Below are positions 21,060 to 31,702 of a stretch of DNA of 64,000 nucleotides, piece after piece. The notes below the pieces were generated by a model. That model made no database searches, was not told the DNA's origin, and worked only from the letters and a program-made list of their open reading frames with translations. Every line of letters starts with the position of its first letter. Position 1 is the stretch's first letter. The stretch comes from Salinivibrio sp. ES.052 (GTDB taxonomy: Bacteria > Pseudomonadota > Gammaproteobacteria > Enterobacterales > Vibrionaceae), in contig NZ_FSRI01000002.1 of the NCBI RefSeq assembly GCF_900141775.1, positions 584,001 to 648,000 of the forward strand, in the 5' to 3' direction. A program made the position numbers and the translations under genes.

Positions 21060-21527
21060 TTAAACGGCGGATGCATCACTGACTGATAAACGCATATCAA
21101 TATGGGGGATCCCGTCTTCTAAGTAAGGCTCGGAAAACGCCACAAAACCATGTTTTTGATAAAAGCGCTGCAAGTGCTCTTGAGCGCCAATCTCGATATC
21201 CTGCTCTGGCCATTGCTGTTGGCAAGCTTGAATGGCTTGGTTGACGAGCTGATGTCCCCAACGTCCGTTGCGATGAGCGGGGGCAATGATCACGCGGCCA
21301 ATACTGGCACCTGGGTAACTTGTGTCCGGCGCCAAAATACGAGCATAGGCGGCCAGCTCGCCATTCAGCCAGCCCAGTAAATGCACGGTGTCTGGTGCGG
21401 TATCATGTGTGTCTAGCTCTGGATAAGCACACGCCTGCTCGACCACAAACACATCGACACGCAATTTCATCAGTGTGAATAAAGTGCGAGTATCCAATGT
21501 GTCAAAGGTTGCCCGTTGCCATTCCAT
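21060..21527 (-). CDS. elaA: ElaA-family GNAT N-acetyltransferase
   Basis: A 155-residue acetyltransferase of the ElaA group; its acceptor is unknown. The start EWQRATFDTLDT, LMKLRVDVFVVEQACAYPELD, LLGWLNGELAAYARIL and the acetyl-CoA loop IGRVIIAPAHRNGRWGHQL (about 75-95) are typical, as are FYQKHGFV and EDGIPHIDM at the C-terminus. It is convergent with the chemoreceptor, and the receptor's terminator lies right against its stop codon. Confidence 0.92.
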   Translation of the reverse strand: MEWQRATFDTLDTRTLFTLMKLRVDVFVVEQACAYPELDTHDTAPDTVHLLGWLNGELAAYARILAPDTSYPGASIGRVIIAPAHRNGRWGHQLVNQAIQACQQQWPEQDIEIGAQEHLQRFYQKHGFVAFSEPYLEDGIPHIDMRLSVSDASAV

Positions 21528-21546
21528 ACGACGTCCTCCTGATTAA

Positions 21547-21579
21547 AAATAAAAAATACCGCAGACAAGCTGCGGTATT
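21547..21579 (-). terminator. Terminator after cpdB on the minus strand
   Basis: AATACCGCAG and CTGCGGTATT form a 10-bp perfect stem with a 5-base loop. Read on the minus strand it is followed by TTTTTTATTTTT. It separates cpdB from elaA. Confidence 0.9.
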
Positions 21580-21605
21580 CAAAGACTATTTATTGTGCAG
21601 GCTAT

Positions 21606-23570
21606 TTATTGGCGAGGCTGGCTTAAATTGACGCGATAGACCGCGAAGCCAACGTCATCTTTGCCGGCTTTCGTCATCGCCCAGCGGCCTTTTTGCTCAA
21701 TAAATTGCGCGGCTTTCTCGCTGGGTGAGGTTTCAAAGTGCACGATGGCATCGCCTTTTATTGGGGCGATGGACCAGTTGTTGTCAGCACTCACCGTGAC
21801 TTGGCCTTTTTCATCACTTACGCGGTTGATGTAGTTGGCGACCACGGTGCGGTTTTCATCCGGCGCGGCAAAGGCAATATGATCGCTGCCGGTACCTGGG
21901 AACTTCGCGCTATAAGCGCGATAGTTATTGGTCGCCACCAAGAAGGTTTGCTCAGGGGCAACCGGTTTGCCTTGATAAGTGAGATTGACGATGCGTGATG
22001 CGTCTGGGTTCACTTCATTACAATCGCCGTCGTAACGCGCGGGTTGAGTGATATCAATTTGATACTCTACCCCGTCAATCACATCAAAGTTGTAAGTACG
22101 GAATCCGTCCCAGTTCACTAGCGTCTGAGGCTGCTTCGCATTGGGGTCGATTTGGTTAAATTGACCGGCGCTGCATTCCAGCCATTGTGTTAACTCATCA
22201 CCAGATACTTTCAGTGCGACCAAGGTATTTGGATACAGGTAAAGATCGGCGGCGTTACGGAACGTCAGTTGGCCGGCTTCTACTTCGGTAAAGTTGCTCG
22301 GATCGTTTTTGCGACCACCGGCCTTAAAAGGCGCGGCAGCAGACAGTACCGGTAGCTCTGCTAAGTCGGGATCGCCTTGGATCATACGCTCGACATAGTC
22401 TTGCTGTGCCAAGTTAACAATCTGTACGGTGGGGTCATCTTGGAGCAATGCCAAATAGGAGTACATCACATCATTGGCTTGGCCAATTGGCTGATTAACG
22501 AACTCACGAGTAGCATTGTGATCTTTTTCAACGGCTTTGAGTAGGGCTTTATCGGCATCGACCAACGCTTTGCCGCTGGCCCGGTCAAAGATAGGGCGAG
22601 CATGCGCTTCACTATCCACCACTTGCCACTGGCCATCGACTTGCTCGAGATTCAAATCTATCACGCCAACATGACTGCCCCAGCGACCGGCCATCACACT
22701 GGCCACGCCATTGATGGTGCCTTTTTCAATATCGGCACCGGGAATATTGGCAAAATCATCGCTTGGGAATACCGCGTGTGAGTGACCAAAGGCAATCGCG
22801 TCAATACCATCGACTTCTGAGAGGTAATAGACAGAGTCTTCAGCCATCGCTTTATACGGTGCTTGAGAGACGCCAGAGTGTGGAATGGCTACCACCACAT
22901 CGGCACCCTTGGCTTTCATCTCTGGAACGAGTTTTTCAGCGGTTTGTTTAATGTCTTTGGCTATCACTTTGCCTTCAAGGTTCGCTTTATCCCAAGTCAT
23001 GATCTGCGGCGGGACAAAGCCGATGTAACCGACTTTGATGGTATGGCTGTCACCGTCTTCATCTTTGAGTTGGTATTCTTTAATTAAATACGGGTCAAAG
23101 TAGTGCTCGCCAGTTTCTGCATCAAACACGTTGGCGTTGATATACGGGAAGTTGGCGTCGTTAATCGACTCTTTTAAGAACGCTAAGCCGTAGTTGAACT
23201 CATGGTTGCCAATGTTGCCCACTTCATAATCGAGCAAGTTCATCGCTTTATATACCGGATGCACTTCACCGGGTTTGATACCTTTGCTGGCCATGTAATC
23301 GCCCATCGGGCTGCCTTGCAACAGGTCGCCATTATCGACCAAAAGAGCATTTTTTGCCTCATCACGCGCTTGTTTCACCACAGTGGCGGCGCGGACCAAG
23401 CCGATTTTTTGCGAGGGCTTGTTTTTGTAGTAGTCGTAGTCCATCACGTTGGTGTGAATGTCAGTGGTTTCAATCACACGTAAATTGACGGTGTCGGCAA
23501 AGGCACTGCCAGAGGTAGCAAGCAGGCCGGCAACTACCGCTGTAGCGACCGCAGAAGGCATCAAACGCAT
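21606..23570 (-). CDS. cpdB: 2',3'-cyclic-nucleotide 2'-phosphodiesterase / 3'-nucleotidase
   Basis: A periplasmic enzyme that degrades cyclic and 3'-nucleotides for nucleoside and phosphate scavenging. From the ATG at 23570 ([15 protein letters not shown]) it has a signal peptide ending SGSAFA and 654 residues in all, matching CpdB (about 650). The metallophosphoesterase domain shows [37 protein letters not shown], and [10 protein letters not shown]; the C-terminal 5'-nucleotidase domain shows [16 protein letters not shown] and [19 protein letters not shown] lies nine bases before the chosen ATG; the frame's earlier start at 23609 is rejected because it would put residues before the signal peptide. 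Confidence 0.96.
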   Translation of the reverse strand: MRLMPSAVATAVVAGLLATSGSAFADTVNLRVIETTDIHTNVMDYDYYKNKPSQKIGLVRAATVVKQARDEAKNALLVDNGDLLQGSPMGDYMASKGIKPGEVHPVYKAMNLLDYEVGNIGNHEFNYGLAFLKESINDANFPYINANVFDAETGEHYFDPYLIKEYQLKDEDGDSHTIKVGYIGFVPPQIMTWDKANLEGKVIAKDIKQTAEKLVPEMKAKGADVVVAIPHSGVSQAPYKAMAEDSVYYLSEVDGIDAIAFGHSHAVFPSDDFANIPGADIEKGTINGVASVMAGRWGSHVGVIDLNLEQVDGQWQVVDSEAHARPIFDRASGKALVDADKALLKAVEKDHNATREFVNQPIGQANDVMYSYLALLQDDPTVQIVNLAQQDYVERMIQGDPDLAELPVLSAAAPFKAGGRKNDPSNFTEVEAGQLTFRNAADLYLYPNTLVALKVSGDELTQWLECSAGQFNQIDPNAKQPQTLVNWDGFRTYNFDVIDGVEYQIDITQPARYDGDCNEVNPDASRIVNLTYQGKPVAPEQTFLVATNNYRAYSAKFPGTGSDHIAFAAPDENRTVVANYINRVSDEKGQVTVSADNNWSIAPIKGDAIVHFETSPSEKAAQFIEQKGRWAMTKAGKDDVGFAVYRVNLSQPRQ

Positions 23571-23866
23571 AACAAAATCTCCAGTAAAAAAGTGTGCGTC
23601 AGGTATCAAGCGGCGCCATTATGCAACTTACATTATGACAAAAGCTGTGGCCTTGATCGGCTTCTGTCATTTTGTCGGAATTGAGTGTTGATGAAAGCGG
23701 CATTTTGAGACCGTCATCATTGCGTGGTAGATGGACGTGAGGGTTTTCAGCGGATAAATACACGACTTTTAATCACAAAAAAGAATAAAAAATGAATTTA
23801 TAGAATTTCAGGTAATAGTTGCTGGGCGATATAGTGGCTGCATTGTCATCAAGGGAATGCGCGATC

Positions 23867-25294
23867 ATGGATTATCTCCCCCTCTTTGCTCAGCTTAAAC
23901 ATCGTCCTTGCCTCGTGGTAGGTGGCGGCGAAGTCGCATGGCGCAAAACGCGCATGTTGCTCAAGGTGGGTGCGGCCGTCACTGTCGTTGCCCCTGACGT
24001 CGACCGTGAAATTGCGGAGGCGCAAGCGCAAGGAAAGCTGACGGTATTGCGTGAGGCGTTTCGTCCCGATCACCTGGACGGAAAGATGCTGGCGATTGCG
24101 GCGACTGACAATGCCCTCGTCAATGAGCTGGTCTCCACTGCCGCTGATAGCCGTAATATCTTAGTCAATGTCGTTGATGATACCCCTAAATGCAGCTTTA
24201 TTGTCCCTTCTTTGGTTGATCGCTCCCCCATCATCATTGCTATCTCGTCGGGCGGCAAAGCACCGGTATTGGCGCGGATGTTACGAGAAAAAATTGAAAC
24301 CCTAGTGCCGCAACATATTGGCAAAATGGCGGCAATGGCGGGTGCGTTTCGCGACAAACTGAAAGCGCGTATTCCGACCTTAACGGGCCGGCGCAAATTC
24401 TGGGAGGCCGCTTTTAGTGGGCGGTTTGCCGATTTAGTCGCGGCAGGCAAACACCAGCAAGCCGAGCAAGCGCTGGAGCAGCTTAGTGGACAAATCACCA
24501 CCCAAGGCGAAGTGGCGTTGATTGGTGCCGGGCCGGGGGATCCTGGGTTATTGACCTTGCGCGCGTTGCAGTTGATGCAGCAAGCCGATGTAGTGCTTTA
24601 CGACTACTTGGTGGCTGAACCGATTATGGAGCTGTGCCGCCGAGATGCGGAGCTGATTTGTGTGGGCAAACGTGCGAGCTACCACAGTGTGAGCCAAGAC
24701 GAAATCAATCGTCTGTTGGTCGAGCATGCTCAAGCCGGAAAACGGGTGGTGCGCTTAAAAGGGGGCGATCCTTTTATGTTTGGCCGTGGTGGTGAGGAAT
24801 TACAAACCCTTGCCAACGCCGGTGTCTCGTTTCAAGTGGTGCCCGGGATCACTGCGGCGGCGGGGGCGACGGCCTATGCCGGTATTCCGCTCACCCATCG
24901 CGATCATGCCCAGACCGCACTGTTCATTACCGGTCATTTGAAAAAAGAACAAGACACCTTGGAGTGGGCGACGTTAGCGCGCCCGCGTCAGACCTTGGTG
25001 ATTTATATGGGATTGATGAAATCTGCCCATATTCAAAGCCAACTGATGGCTCACGGCCGATCGCCGGACACCCCTGTGGCGGTGATTGAAAACGGCACGC
25101 GTCCGGAGCAGAAAGTCTTTACCGGTCAACTCAACAACTTACCGTCGCTGGCGGAACAAGCTGCGTCGCCCGCGCTTATTGTGGTGGGCGAAGTGGCGGC
25201 ACTCGCCGGTCAGCTGACATGGTTTGGCGAGGGGCGCGCGGTAAGCGATGCCGACCCCACGCAAGCTCCCACCGCTGTGGTTAACTTCGCTTAA
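23867..25294 (+). CDS. cysG: Siroheme synthase CysG, trifunctional
   Basis: Makes siroheme, the cofactor of CysI. The N-terminal half is precorrin-2 dehydrogenase / sirohydrochlorin ferrochelatase ([23 protein letters not shown] loop [10 protein letters not shown]). The C-terminal half is uroporphyrinogen-III methyltransferase ([18 protein letters not shown] near 222; [34 protein letters not shown]). From the ATG at 23867 it has 475 residues (family about 460). AAGGGA precedes it; the frame's earlier start at 23819 is not supported. It heads cysG-cysD-cysN-SLC13-cysC with short gaps, tying cofactor supply to sulfate activation. Confidence 0.97.
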   Translation: MDYLPLFAQLKHRPCLVVGGGEVAWRKTRMLLKVGAAVTVVAPDVDREIAEAQAQGKLTVLREAFRPDHLDGKMLAIAATDNALVNELVSTAADSRNILVNVVDDTPKCSFIVPSLVDRSPIIIAISSGGKAPVLARMLREKIETLVPQHIGKMAAMAGAFRDKLKARIPTLTGRRKFWEAAFSGRFADLVAAGKHQQAEQALEQLSGQITTQGEVALIGAGPGDPGLLTLRALQLMQQADVVLYDYLVAEPIMELCRRDAELICVGKRASYHSVSQDEINRLLVEHAQAGKRVVRLKGGDPFMFGRGGEELQTLANAGVSFQVVPGITAAAGATAYAGIPLTHRDHAQTALFITGHLKKEQDTLEWATLARPRQTLVIYMGLMKSAHIQSQLMAHGRSPDTPVAVIENGTRPEQKVFTGQLNNLPSLAEQAASPALIVVGEVAALAGQLTWFGEGRAVSDADPTQAPTAVVNFA

Positions 25295-25306
25295 AGGATA
25301 GTTAGG

Positions 25307-26215
25307 ATGGATGCAAAAACACTCACTCACCTCCAGCAGTTAGAAGCCGAGAGCATTCATATACTGCGGGAAGTCGCGGCGGAGTTTGATAACCCCGTGA
25401 TGCTGTATTCGATTGGCAAAGACTCGTCAGTGATGCTGCATTTGGCGCGCAAAGCTTTTTACCCCGGGAAGATCCCGTTTCCGCTGCTGCATGTCGATAC
25501 CGACTGGAAGTTTCGCGACATGATTGCCTTTCGCGATCGTACTGCCAAGGAGCTCGGGCTAGATCTGATTGTGCACAAAAACCCAGAAGGGATGGCTCAG
25601 GGGATCAATCCTTTTGATCACGGATCCGACAAGCACACCGATATCATGAAAACCCAAGCGCTAAAGCAGGCGCTGGATCAGCATAAGTTTGATGCGGCAT
25701 TTGGCGGCGCGCGTCGGGACGAAGAAAAATCCCGCGCCAAAGAGCGTGTCTATTCGTTCCGTGATAAGAACCATCGCTGGGATCCGAAGAACCAACGGCC
25801 AGAGCTGTGGCGCAACTATAACGGTCAAGTGAATCCGGGCGAGAGCATTCGTGTTTTTCCGCTCTCTAACTGGACTGAGCTCGATATCTGGCAATACATC
25901 TATCTAGAAAATATCGACATTGTTCCGCTTTATTTAGCAGCCGAGCGCCCAGTGGTCGAACGCGATGGCACCTTGTACATGGTGGATGATGCGCGGATGC
26001 CGATTGGGCCCGACGAAACCGTGACCCATAAATCGGTGCGTTTTCGTACCCTGGGCTGCTACCCATTGACCGGGGCAGTAGAGTCACACGCCAATACCTT
26101 GCCAGAGATCATCGAAGAGATGTTGGTCGCTACCTCGAGTGAGCGTCAAGGGCGGGTGATCGACCACGATCAGTCCGGGTCCATGGAGCGCAAGAAGCGT
26201 CAGGGTTATTTCTAA
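25307..26215 (+). CDS. cysD: Sulfate adenylyltransferase subunit 2
   Basis: Catalytic subunit of ATP sulfurylase, which forms APS from ATP and sulfate with CysN. The 302 residues equal the E. coli length and the sequence is near-identical in motif: [16 protein letters not shown], the PP-loop [55 protein letters not shown] and the C-terminus [11 protein letters not shown]. It lies 12 bases after cysG and 9 bases before cysN. Confidence 0.98.
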   Translation: MDAKTLTHLQQLEAESIHILREVAAEFDNPVMLYSIGKDSSVMLHLARKAFYPGKIPFPLLHVDTDWKFRDMIAFRDRTAKELGLDLIVHKNPEGMAQGINPFDHGSDKHTDIMKTQALKQALDQHKFDAAFGGARRDEEKSRAKERVYSFRDKNHRWDPKNQRPELWRNYNGQVNPGESIRVFPLSNWTELDIWQYIYLENIDIVPLYLAAERPVVERDGTLYMVDDARMPIGPDETVTHKSVRFRTLGCYPLTGAVESHANTLPEIIEEMLVATSSERQGRVIDHDQSGSMERKKRQGYF

Positions 26216-26224
26216 GGAGCAGTC

Positions 26225-27649
26225 ATGAATCCAGCAATTCAACAACAGGTGGCCGATCTGGGTATTGAGGGTTATCTGCAACAGCACCAACACAAAAGTT
26301 TATTGCGCTTTTTGACCTGTGGCTCGGTCGATGACGGTAAATCGACCTTGATTGGCCGCTTGCTGCACGACTCGCAGCAGATTTATGAAGATCAGCTGGC
26401 TGCGGTCCATGCCGATAGCCAGCGTGTCGGCACCACGGGCGAGAAACCCGATCTGGCGTTACTGGTAGACGGCCTGCAAGCCGAGCGTGAGCAGGGGATC
26501 ACCATTGATGTGGCGTACCGGTATTTCTCCACCTCCAAACGTAAGTTTATCATTGCCGATACCCCAGGCCATGAGCAGTACACCCGTAATATGGCTACCG
26601 GTGCGTCGACCTGTGATGTGGCGGTGATCTTAATTGATGCCCGCCACGGCATCTTGGATCAAACCCGCCGCCATTCATACATCGCTAACTTGCTGGGTAT
26701 TCAGCATTTTGTGGTAGCGGTGAACAAGATGGATTTGGTGGCATATAGCCAAGCCCGATTTAATGAAATCCAAGAGCAATATTTGGCGTTTGCCGATCAG
26801 CTCAACCCCGGCTTGTCGGTGTCTATGGTGCCCTTGTCGGCACTGGAAGGCGACAATGTGGTCAATGCCAGTGACGCAATGGCGTGGTATCAAGGCGAGC
26901 CGCTACTCAGCCAGCTAGAAGCCATCGACATTGAAAAATCGCGCGGGACGGGCGCATTCCGTTTTCCGGTGCAGTATGTCAATCGACCAGATCTGAACTT
27001 TCGCGGTTACGCCGGCACCCTTGCCAGTGGCGAGTTGCATGTGGGCGATGAGGTTAAGGTACTCCCCTCTGGGCTTGCCGCGAAGGTCGCGCGCATCGTC
27101 ACCTTTGACGGTGATCGTGAATTTGCCTTTAGCGGTCAAGCGGTCACCCTCACTTTAGATAGAGAAATTGATATCTCGCGTGGCGATCTCTTGGTGCGAG
27201 CGGACGATGACGTCGCGGTGGGGCAACGATTTGACGCCGACGTGGTGTGGATGACGCAAACCCCACTGGCTCCGGGGCGCGAATACGAGATTAAGTTGGC
27301 CAGCAAGAAAACCTCGGCGCAGGTTGAGGCGCTGTCGTATGGGGTCGATGTCAATACGCTTAACACCCATGACGCAGACACCTTGCCGCTCAATGGTATT
27401 GGTCGTTGCACCCTGACCCTGGGCGAAGCGGTGCCGCTGGATACCTATTATGATAGCCCGAATACCGGTGGCTTTATCTTGATTGATCGCCTCACCAATG
27501 TGACGGTCGGCGCGGGCATGATCCGCCATGTGGCTGAGGCGCAGTCGCAAACCACCTCGTCGTTCTCAGCGTTTGAGCTTGAGCTAAACCAGTTGATCCG
27601 CAAGCACTTTCCGCATTGGCAAGCGCGGGATCTACGTCAACTGGGATAA
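26225..27649 (+). CDS. cysN: Sulfate adenylyltransferase subunit 1 (GTPase)
   Basis: An EF-Tu-like GTPase that drives APS formation by CysD. The G motifs are visible: [18 protein letters not shown] (about 36-53), [16 protein letters not shown] (about 115-130), and NKMDLV (about 170). Beta-barrel domains follow. The 474 residues match stand-alone CysN, so it is not the CysNC fusion; the kinase is a separate gene three positions downstream. AAGGAG precedes the ATG. Confidence 0.98.
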   Translation: MNPAIQQQVADLGIEGYLQQHQHKSLLRFLTCGSVDDGKSTLIGRLLHDSQQIYEDQLAAVHADSQRVGTTGEKPDLALLVDGLQAEREQGITIDVAYRYFSTSKRKFIIADTPGHEQYTRNMATGASTCDVAVILIDARHGILDQTRRHSYIANLLGIQHFVVAVNKMDLVAYSQARFNEIQEQYLAFADQLNPGLSVSMVPLSALEGDNVVNASDAMAWYQGEPLLSQLEAIDIEKSRGTGAFRFPVQYVNRPDLNFRGYAGTLASGELHVGDEVKVLPSGLAAKVARIVTFDGDREFAFSGQAVTLTLDREIDISRGDLLVRADDDVAVGQRFDADVVWMTQTPLAPGREYEIKLASKKTSAQVEALSYGVDVNTLNTHDADTLPLNGIGRCTLTLGEAVPLDTYYDSPNTGGFILIDRLTNVTVGAGMIRHVAEAQSQTTSSFSAFELELNQLIRKHFPHWQARDLRQLG

Positions 27650-27652
27650 ACG

Positions 27653-29395
27653 ATGAGTTGGCAGGAAACCACGGTACTCACCTTGCTGGTAGCGATTGTC
27701 GCCGGCTTGGTGCTCACCCGCATAAAGCCTGTGCTCTTGTTTGCCGGGGCCGCGTTTGTGGCGTTCCAAACCGGGCTCACCTCGGTTGAAGCGTTGACGG
27801 CGAACTTTACTGCGCCATCACTGCTGACCTTGGTATTGCTGATTTTGGTTTCTTGTGCGTTGGAGAAAACCCATCTGACCAGCTGGGTCGCCCGACAGGC
27901 GTCGCACGGCGCGCTACCCACCGTGATTGCTAAATTAGGGATCGCGAGTGCGCTACTGTCGGCGCTGGTTAATAATACCGCGGTGGTGGTGTCCATGATT
28001 GGCGCGATCAAGCGTAACCGGCGCCACTCGCCCTCGCAGCTTTTGATCCCATTGTCATACAGCGCCATTCTCGGTGGCACCCTGACGCTGATTGGCACAT
28101 CCACCAATTTAATTGTGAATAGCTTTGTTGAGCGTGCGGGGTTACCCAGTTTGGGCTTTTTCACGCCGACAACCATCGGTGCCGCCGCACTGGTGGCGGG
28201 GCTGTTGGTGTTAATTCCGTTCAGCTATCGGTTGCCACGCCATGATGGTGAACAAGAGGAAAGCTTGCCGTATGTACTTGAAGCACGGCTAGCTGCCGAC
28301 TCGCCCTTATGTGGACAAAGTGTGGCAGACAATGGCTTGCGGGCATTACGTCGCTTGTACTTGGCCGAAATTCATCGCCAAGATGGGGTGATTGCGCCTG
28401 TGTGTCCGGATACACCGTTATTGGCCGGTGATAAGTTGCAGTTTGCTGGCGATGTGGAAAGTGTTGCGACCTTGCAAGAGATCCCAGGACTGACCTTGTT
28501 CGGCCAGCATCACATCGATGGGCAAAATTTGATTGAGGTGGTGGTGAGCCACAGCGCCAGCATTTGTGGCAAAACCCTCAAAGCCGCCCGTTTTCGCGAG
28601 ACCTTTGATGCCGTGGTGGTCGCCATTCGCCGCGGCCATGAAAAACTCGACGGGGGACTGGGCAATATTCCTTTGCATGCCGGCGATACGCTGGTGTTGG
28701 TGCCGGGCAAAACCTTTCGCCAAGACAGCCAAGCGTTACGGCGTGAGTTCGTGCTCTTTAATGGCTTGGAAGCCAGTACCCGTCTTTCCGAGCGCAAAAG
28801 CGTTGCGGTACTGGCGGGATTTGTCGCGGTGATTGGCGCTGCCTTGCTGACCCCGATACCGCTGCTTAATGGCTTAGCCGCTTATTTGGTGGTGTTGCTG
28901 GTCACCGGCATTATCTCCTTGCACGATTTACAACGCCGATTTCCGGTTGAAGTGGTGGTGATTGTCGGCGCGGCACTGACGTTGGCACAGTTGATGTTGG
29001 CGTCAGGGCTGTCGGCGCGCTTTAGTGATTGGTTTATGGCGACGTTTGCCGCAGGTGGCGCGATAGGGGCGTTGGTGGCGGTGTACTTGCTGACCTTGTT
29101 GCTGACCGAGCTTATCACTAACAATGCCGCGGCGGCGCTGGCTTTCCCGCTGGGCTATAGCTTGGCGCTAGGGTATGGGGTGGATCCTATGCCCTTTGTG
29201 ATGGCGGTGCTGTTTGGCGCCAGTGCCAGTTTTATTTCCCCTTACGGATATCAAACCAATTTATTGGTATATAGCGTGGGCAATTACCAGCTGCGTGATT
29301 ATTTGCGTCTGGGATTACCGTTATCTGTGGTGTATTCCGCGGTGGTGCTCACCCTGTTACCGATTGTTTTTCCTTTAACGCCGGTGGCCTCTTAA
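27653..29395 (+). CDS. SLC13-family permease with RCK_C domains, probable sulfate importer
   Basis: A 580-residue membrane protein with two groups of membrane segments (about 5-195 and 385-575) around a soluble stretch (about 200-370) that looks like two RCK_C (TrkA-C) domains, for example [19 protein letters not shown] and [18 protein letters not shown]. The divalent anion:sodium symporter motifs are [13 protein letters not shown] with [15 protein letters not shown] in the first half and [18 protein letters not shown] with [19 protein letters not shown] in the second. It sits three bases after cysN and before cysC, so sulfate uptake is the natural inference; the substrate is not proved by sequence. 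It may replace a CysPUWA importer. Confidence 0.9.
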   Translation: MSWQETTVLTLLVAIVAGLVLTRIKPVLLFAGAAFVAFQTGLTSVEALTANFTAPSLLTLVLLILVSCALEKTHLTSWVARQASHGALPTVIAKLGIASALLSALVNNTAVVVSMIGAIKRNRRHSPSQLLIPLSYSAILGGTLTLIGTSTNLIVNSFVERAGLPSLGFFTPTTIGAAALVAGLLVLIPFSYRLPRHDGEQEESLPYVLEARLAADSPLCGQSVADNGLRALRRLYLAEIHRQDGVIAPVCPDTPLLAGDKLQFAGDVESVATLQEIPGLTLFGQHHIDGQNLIEVVVSHSASICGKTLKAARFRETFDAVVVAIRRGHEKLDGGLGNIPLHAGDTLVLVPGKTFRQDSQALRREFVLFNGLEASTRLSERKSVAVLAGFVAVIGAALLTPIPLLNGLAAYLVVLLVTGIISLHDLQRRFPVEVVVIVGAALTLAQLMLASGLSARFSDWFMATFAAGGAIGALVAVYLLTLLLTELITNNAAAALAFPLGYSLALGYGVDPMPFVMAVLFGASASFISPYGYQTNLLVYSVGNYQLRDYLRLGLPLSVVYSAVVLTLLPIVFPLTPVAS

Positions 29396-29429
29396 TTATG
29401 GCGTGGCCAACGAAATTGCGGAGACTTTC

Positions 29430-30059
29430 ATGACTGACACTGTATCTGCGCCAACCGATCCCAATGTGATTTGGCATCAGCATCATGTTGATCAAGCCCA
29501 GCGCAGCGAACAAAAACAGCAGCAACCTGTAGTGCTTTGGTTTACCGGCTTGTCTGGCTCGGGCAAATCGACCATCGCGGGCGCGCTAGAGGCGGCCTTG
29601 GTGGCCGAAGGGCACCATACCTATTTGCTGGATGGCGATAATATTCGCCATGGTTTATGTCGCGATCTGGGCTTTTCCGATCAAGACAGGCGCGAGAATA
29701 TTCGCCGGATTGGTGAAGTGGCCAAGTTGATGACCGATGCGGGCCTGATTGTCTTGAGTGCCTTTATTTCACCGTTCCGCGCGGAGCGAGAAATGGTGCG
29801 CGAGCGTTTGCCTGATGGGCAGTTTATCGAAGTCTTTGTCGATACGCCGCTGGCGGTGTGTGAGCAGCGTGACCCGAAAGGGCTCTACAAAAAAGCACGT
29901 GCGGGCGAGATCCCTGCGTTTACCGGTATCTCGTCAGATTATGAGCCGCCGCAAATACCGGCCATCCATTTAACCGGCGAGCAGAGTGTCGCTGAGCATG
30001 TGGCGACCTGTTTTCGTGTATTGCGTGAGCGCGGGGTGCTGGGCTCGCCTCTGGATTAA
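29430..30059 (+). CDS. cysC: Adenylylsulfate (APS) kinase
   Basis: Phosphorylates APS to PAPS, the substrate of CysH. P-loop [15 protein letters not shown] near 50, followed by [28 protein letters not shown] (in part), [12 protein letters not shown] and the lid region [17 protein letters not shown]. The ATG at 29430 gives 209 residues and has GGAG six bases before it; the in-frame GTG at 29403 does not. It is last in the cysG operon. Its stop codon overlaps the stop codon of the convergent TIGR03899 gene. Confidence 0.97.
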   Translation: MTDTVSAPTDPNVIWHQHHVDQAQRSEQKQQQPVVLWFTGLSGSGKSTIAGALEAALVAEGHHTYLLDGDNIRHGLCRDLGFSDQDRRENIRRIGEVAKLMTDAGLIVLSAFISPFRAEREMVRERLPDGQFIEVFVDTPLAVCEQRDPKGLYKKARAGEIPAFTGISSDYEPPQIPAIHLTGEQSVAEHVATCFRVLRERGVLGSPLD

Positions 30060-30961
30060 GCGTGGGTGTTGACCGTATCACCCACATCGCTGTGCATCTC
30101 AAAGCCCTCGGCGAGTAACTCACAAACCGCATGATGATAATCAGTATGCACGCGCTTGCCGACCAGCTTGGCGAGCTCATGGCCGGTGGGACTGAAGCGG
30201 TAATAATACAGGCGCATCCCTTTGTGGAGTGGGGTGAGCATATATTGGGTGTCTTGCAGTTTAAACGGCATCGCTGGCTGCATCTCAATCACGCCGGATT
30301 CTAGCTCGGTGCGCAGGATCAGCCCCAAATCCATCAGCAGCATTAAGTCGGTATAAGACAGTTGGTAGTGACCTAGGGTGAGCTTGTGGGGCGGCTCGGG
30401 GCGCAGCAGTTGCACCAAACCTTGGCGACGACGAAAACCGGTGACTAGCTTTTTAGTGCTGTCTTGTCCAAAGGTACTGGACAGTGCACAGGCGCGTTGC
30501 AGTGCTTGTGCTTCGCGCTGGGTCATGGTTTCTAACAGCGTGAGTGCTTTAATCGAGGTGCTACCTGGACGCAACATTTCTTGTCGTAGGATCTTCGCCC
30601 ATAACTGTTGCATGGCATGGCCATGAATATTGCGCGCTAAATCGAAGAAACGCACCAGCCAATCTGGATCGGGCGTTTGGGCCGTTTCGTTATGACAGTG
30701 GTCATAGGTGTGGGCGATGATAGCTTCGAGATTCGCCTGCTGTTTTTGCATCACTTGGCGTTGGCGGTTAGCACTGCGGTGAGCCAGATCTTCTTGCTCG
30801 ACCTCTTGTAGGCGAGCATCGACGTGATACTCACTGGCAATCGCTTTTAAGCGTCCTTTGCTGCCGCGCAGATCAGCGTCTTCTTGATAGGCATGATCTT
30901 TTTGCTGACGACGCTTTTCTTGCGGGACGTCGATAACCACGGGCTTTTCTTGCTCTGCCAT
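30056..30961 (-). CDS. TIGR03899-family protein, function unknown
   Basis: A 301-residue cytoplasmic protein restricted, as far as I recall, to Vibrionaceae and near relatives. It begins with a highly charged, probably coiled-coil region (about 5-85: [38 protein letters not shown]), then a helical part with [20 protein letters not shown] and [20 protein letters not shown], reminiscent of DUF2806-like proteins, and ends [24 protein letters not shown]. No catalytic motif is seen. The ATG at 30961 is chosen over 31003 because GAGAG precedes it. It overlaps cysC tail to tail by four bases, leaving no room for a terminator. Confidence 0.8.
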   Translation of the reverse strand: MAEQEKPVVIDVPQEKRRQQKDHAYQEDADLRGSKGRLKAIASEYHVDARLQEVEQEDLAHRSANRQRQVMQKQQANLEAIIAHTYDHCHNETAQTPDPDWLVRFFDLARNIHGHAMQQLWAKILRQEMLRPGSTSIKALTLLETMTQREAQALQRACALSSTFGQDSTKKLVTGFRRRQGLVQLLRPEPPHKLTLGHYQLSYTDLMLLMDLGLILRTELESGVIEMQPAMPFKLQDTQYMLTPLHKGMRLYYYRFSPTGHELAKLVGKRVHTDYHHAVCELLAEGFEMHSDVGDTVNTHA

Positions 30962-31068
30962 GCTGCTCTCACACTGATTGTCAGCAAAATTTAATGCTGG
31001 CAAATATGTTAATTAATGATTAAATTTGTTAACATTATGAGTGTTAATAATCAAGTGTAGGGACGCGT

Positions 31069-31158
31069 GTGCGAAGGCAAAAACCCAACCCCATCAATCT
31101 CGTGCTGATAGCTGTCTACATCGGCGCCTTAGCAATCTTGTCTCATTATATTGCCTGA
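31069..31158 (+). CDS. Possible 29-residue single-pass membrane protein
   Basis: A short ORF below usual length cut-offs. The GTG at 31069 has AGGGA (31059-31063) five bases before it. The product has a basic, proline-containing N-terminus (RRQKPNP), then one continuous hydrophobic segment (LVLIAVYIGALAIL and flanks, about residues 9-25), and ends SHYIA with a TGA at 31158. That is the layout of known small inner-membrane proteins, with a positive-inside N-terminus. It is divergent from the TIGR03899 gene, in an AT-rich region with an inverted repeat at 31029-31047. I know no named relative; chance occurrence remains possible. Confidence 0.45.
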   Translation: MRRQKPNPINLVLIAVYIGALAILSHYIA

Positions 31159-31201
31159 CAATCTTAGGTGCGACGATCCGGTTCACTGATTGAGTGGGAA
31201 A

Positions 31202-31699
31202 TTAGCCATCATCATAGTCTGTTAGCGCCGAGCCTTGGAGTACATAGCCCACTTCTGCTAAATCATGGCTAATATGTTCAGTTTTTAACGTCCCTTCGAC
31301 ATAGACCACATCCCATAACTGTTGAATCGGCGCGCCACCGGTAAACTTTACATAAACAATTTGATTAGGGGGAGGTGGCGGAACATGGATACAGGCCCCT
31401 AAGAAGGGCACCAGTAAAAATTCAGTCACCACTTTGTCATCCCCCTCTAGTGGGATCACAAAGCCGGGAATTTTGACTTGGCTGTTGTTGAGCTCTGGGC
31501 GAACCGAGCCAACCAAGCTTTGTGGATTCTCACTATGGTGACTGATATCTGGCATACCCCGGCTATCAAACTGAGCGCGTTCATGCTCAGGCACCAAATC
31601 AATCCAATCCAGCGTGAGTGGTTCACTGCTCGCCCATGTAGGCGAGCTCAAAACACCGCTCAGTAAGGCAATAAGCCCGAGCATTATTCGTTTTTTCAT
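31202..31699 (-). CDS. DUF3299 exported protein, last gene of the zrg-type operon
   Basis: A 165-residue protein with a signal peptide (MKKRIMLGLIALLSGVLSSP). The mature part shows the DUF3299 hallmark: GFVIPLEGDDKVVTEFLLVPFLGACIHVPPP (in part), then PPNQIVYVKF. DUF3299 proteins are commonly found beside ABC-type modules; their function is not established. The conserved CIHVPPPPPNQIV stretch, with one Cys and one His, could bind a metal, which is an inference. It follows the permease by three bases, so it is co-translated with it and belongs to the Zur-controlled operon. Confidence 0.88.
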   Translation of the reverse strand: MKKRIMLGLIALLSGVLSSPTWASSEPLTLDWIDLVPEHERAQFDSRGMPDISHHSENPQSLVGSVRPELNNSQVKIPGFVIPLEGDDKVVTEFLLVPFLGACIHVPPPPPNQIVYVKFTGGAPIQQLWDVVYVEGTLKTEHISHDLAEVGYVLQGSALTDYDDG

Positions 31700-31702
31700 C
31701 TG

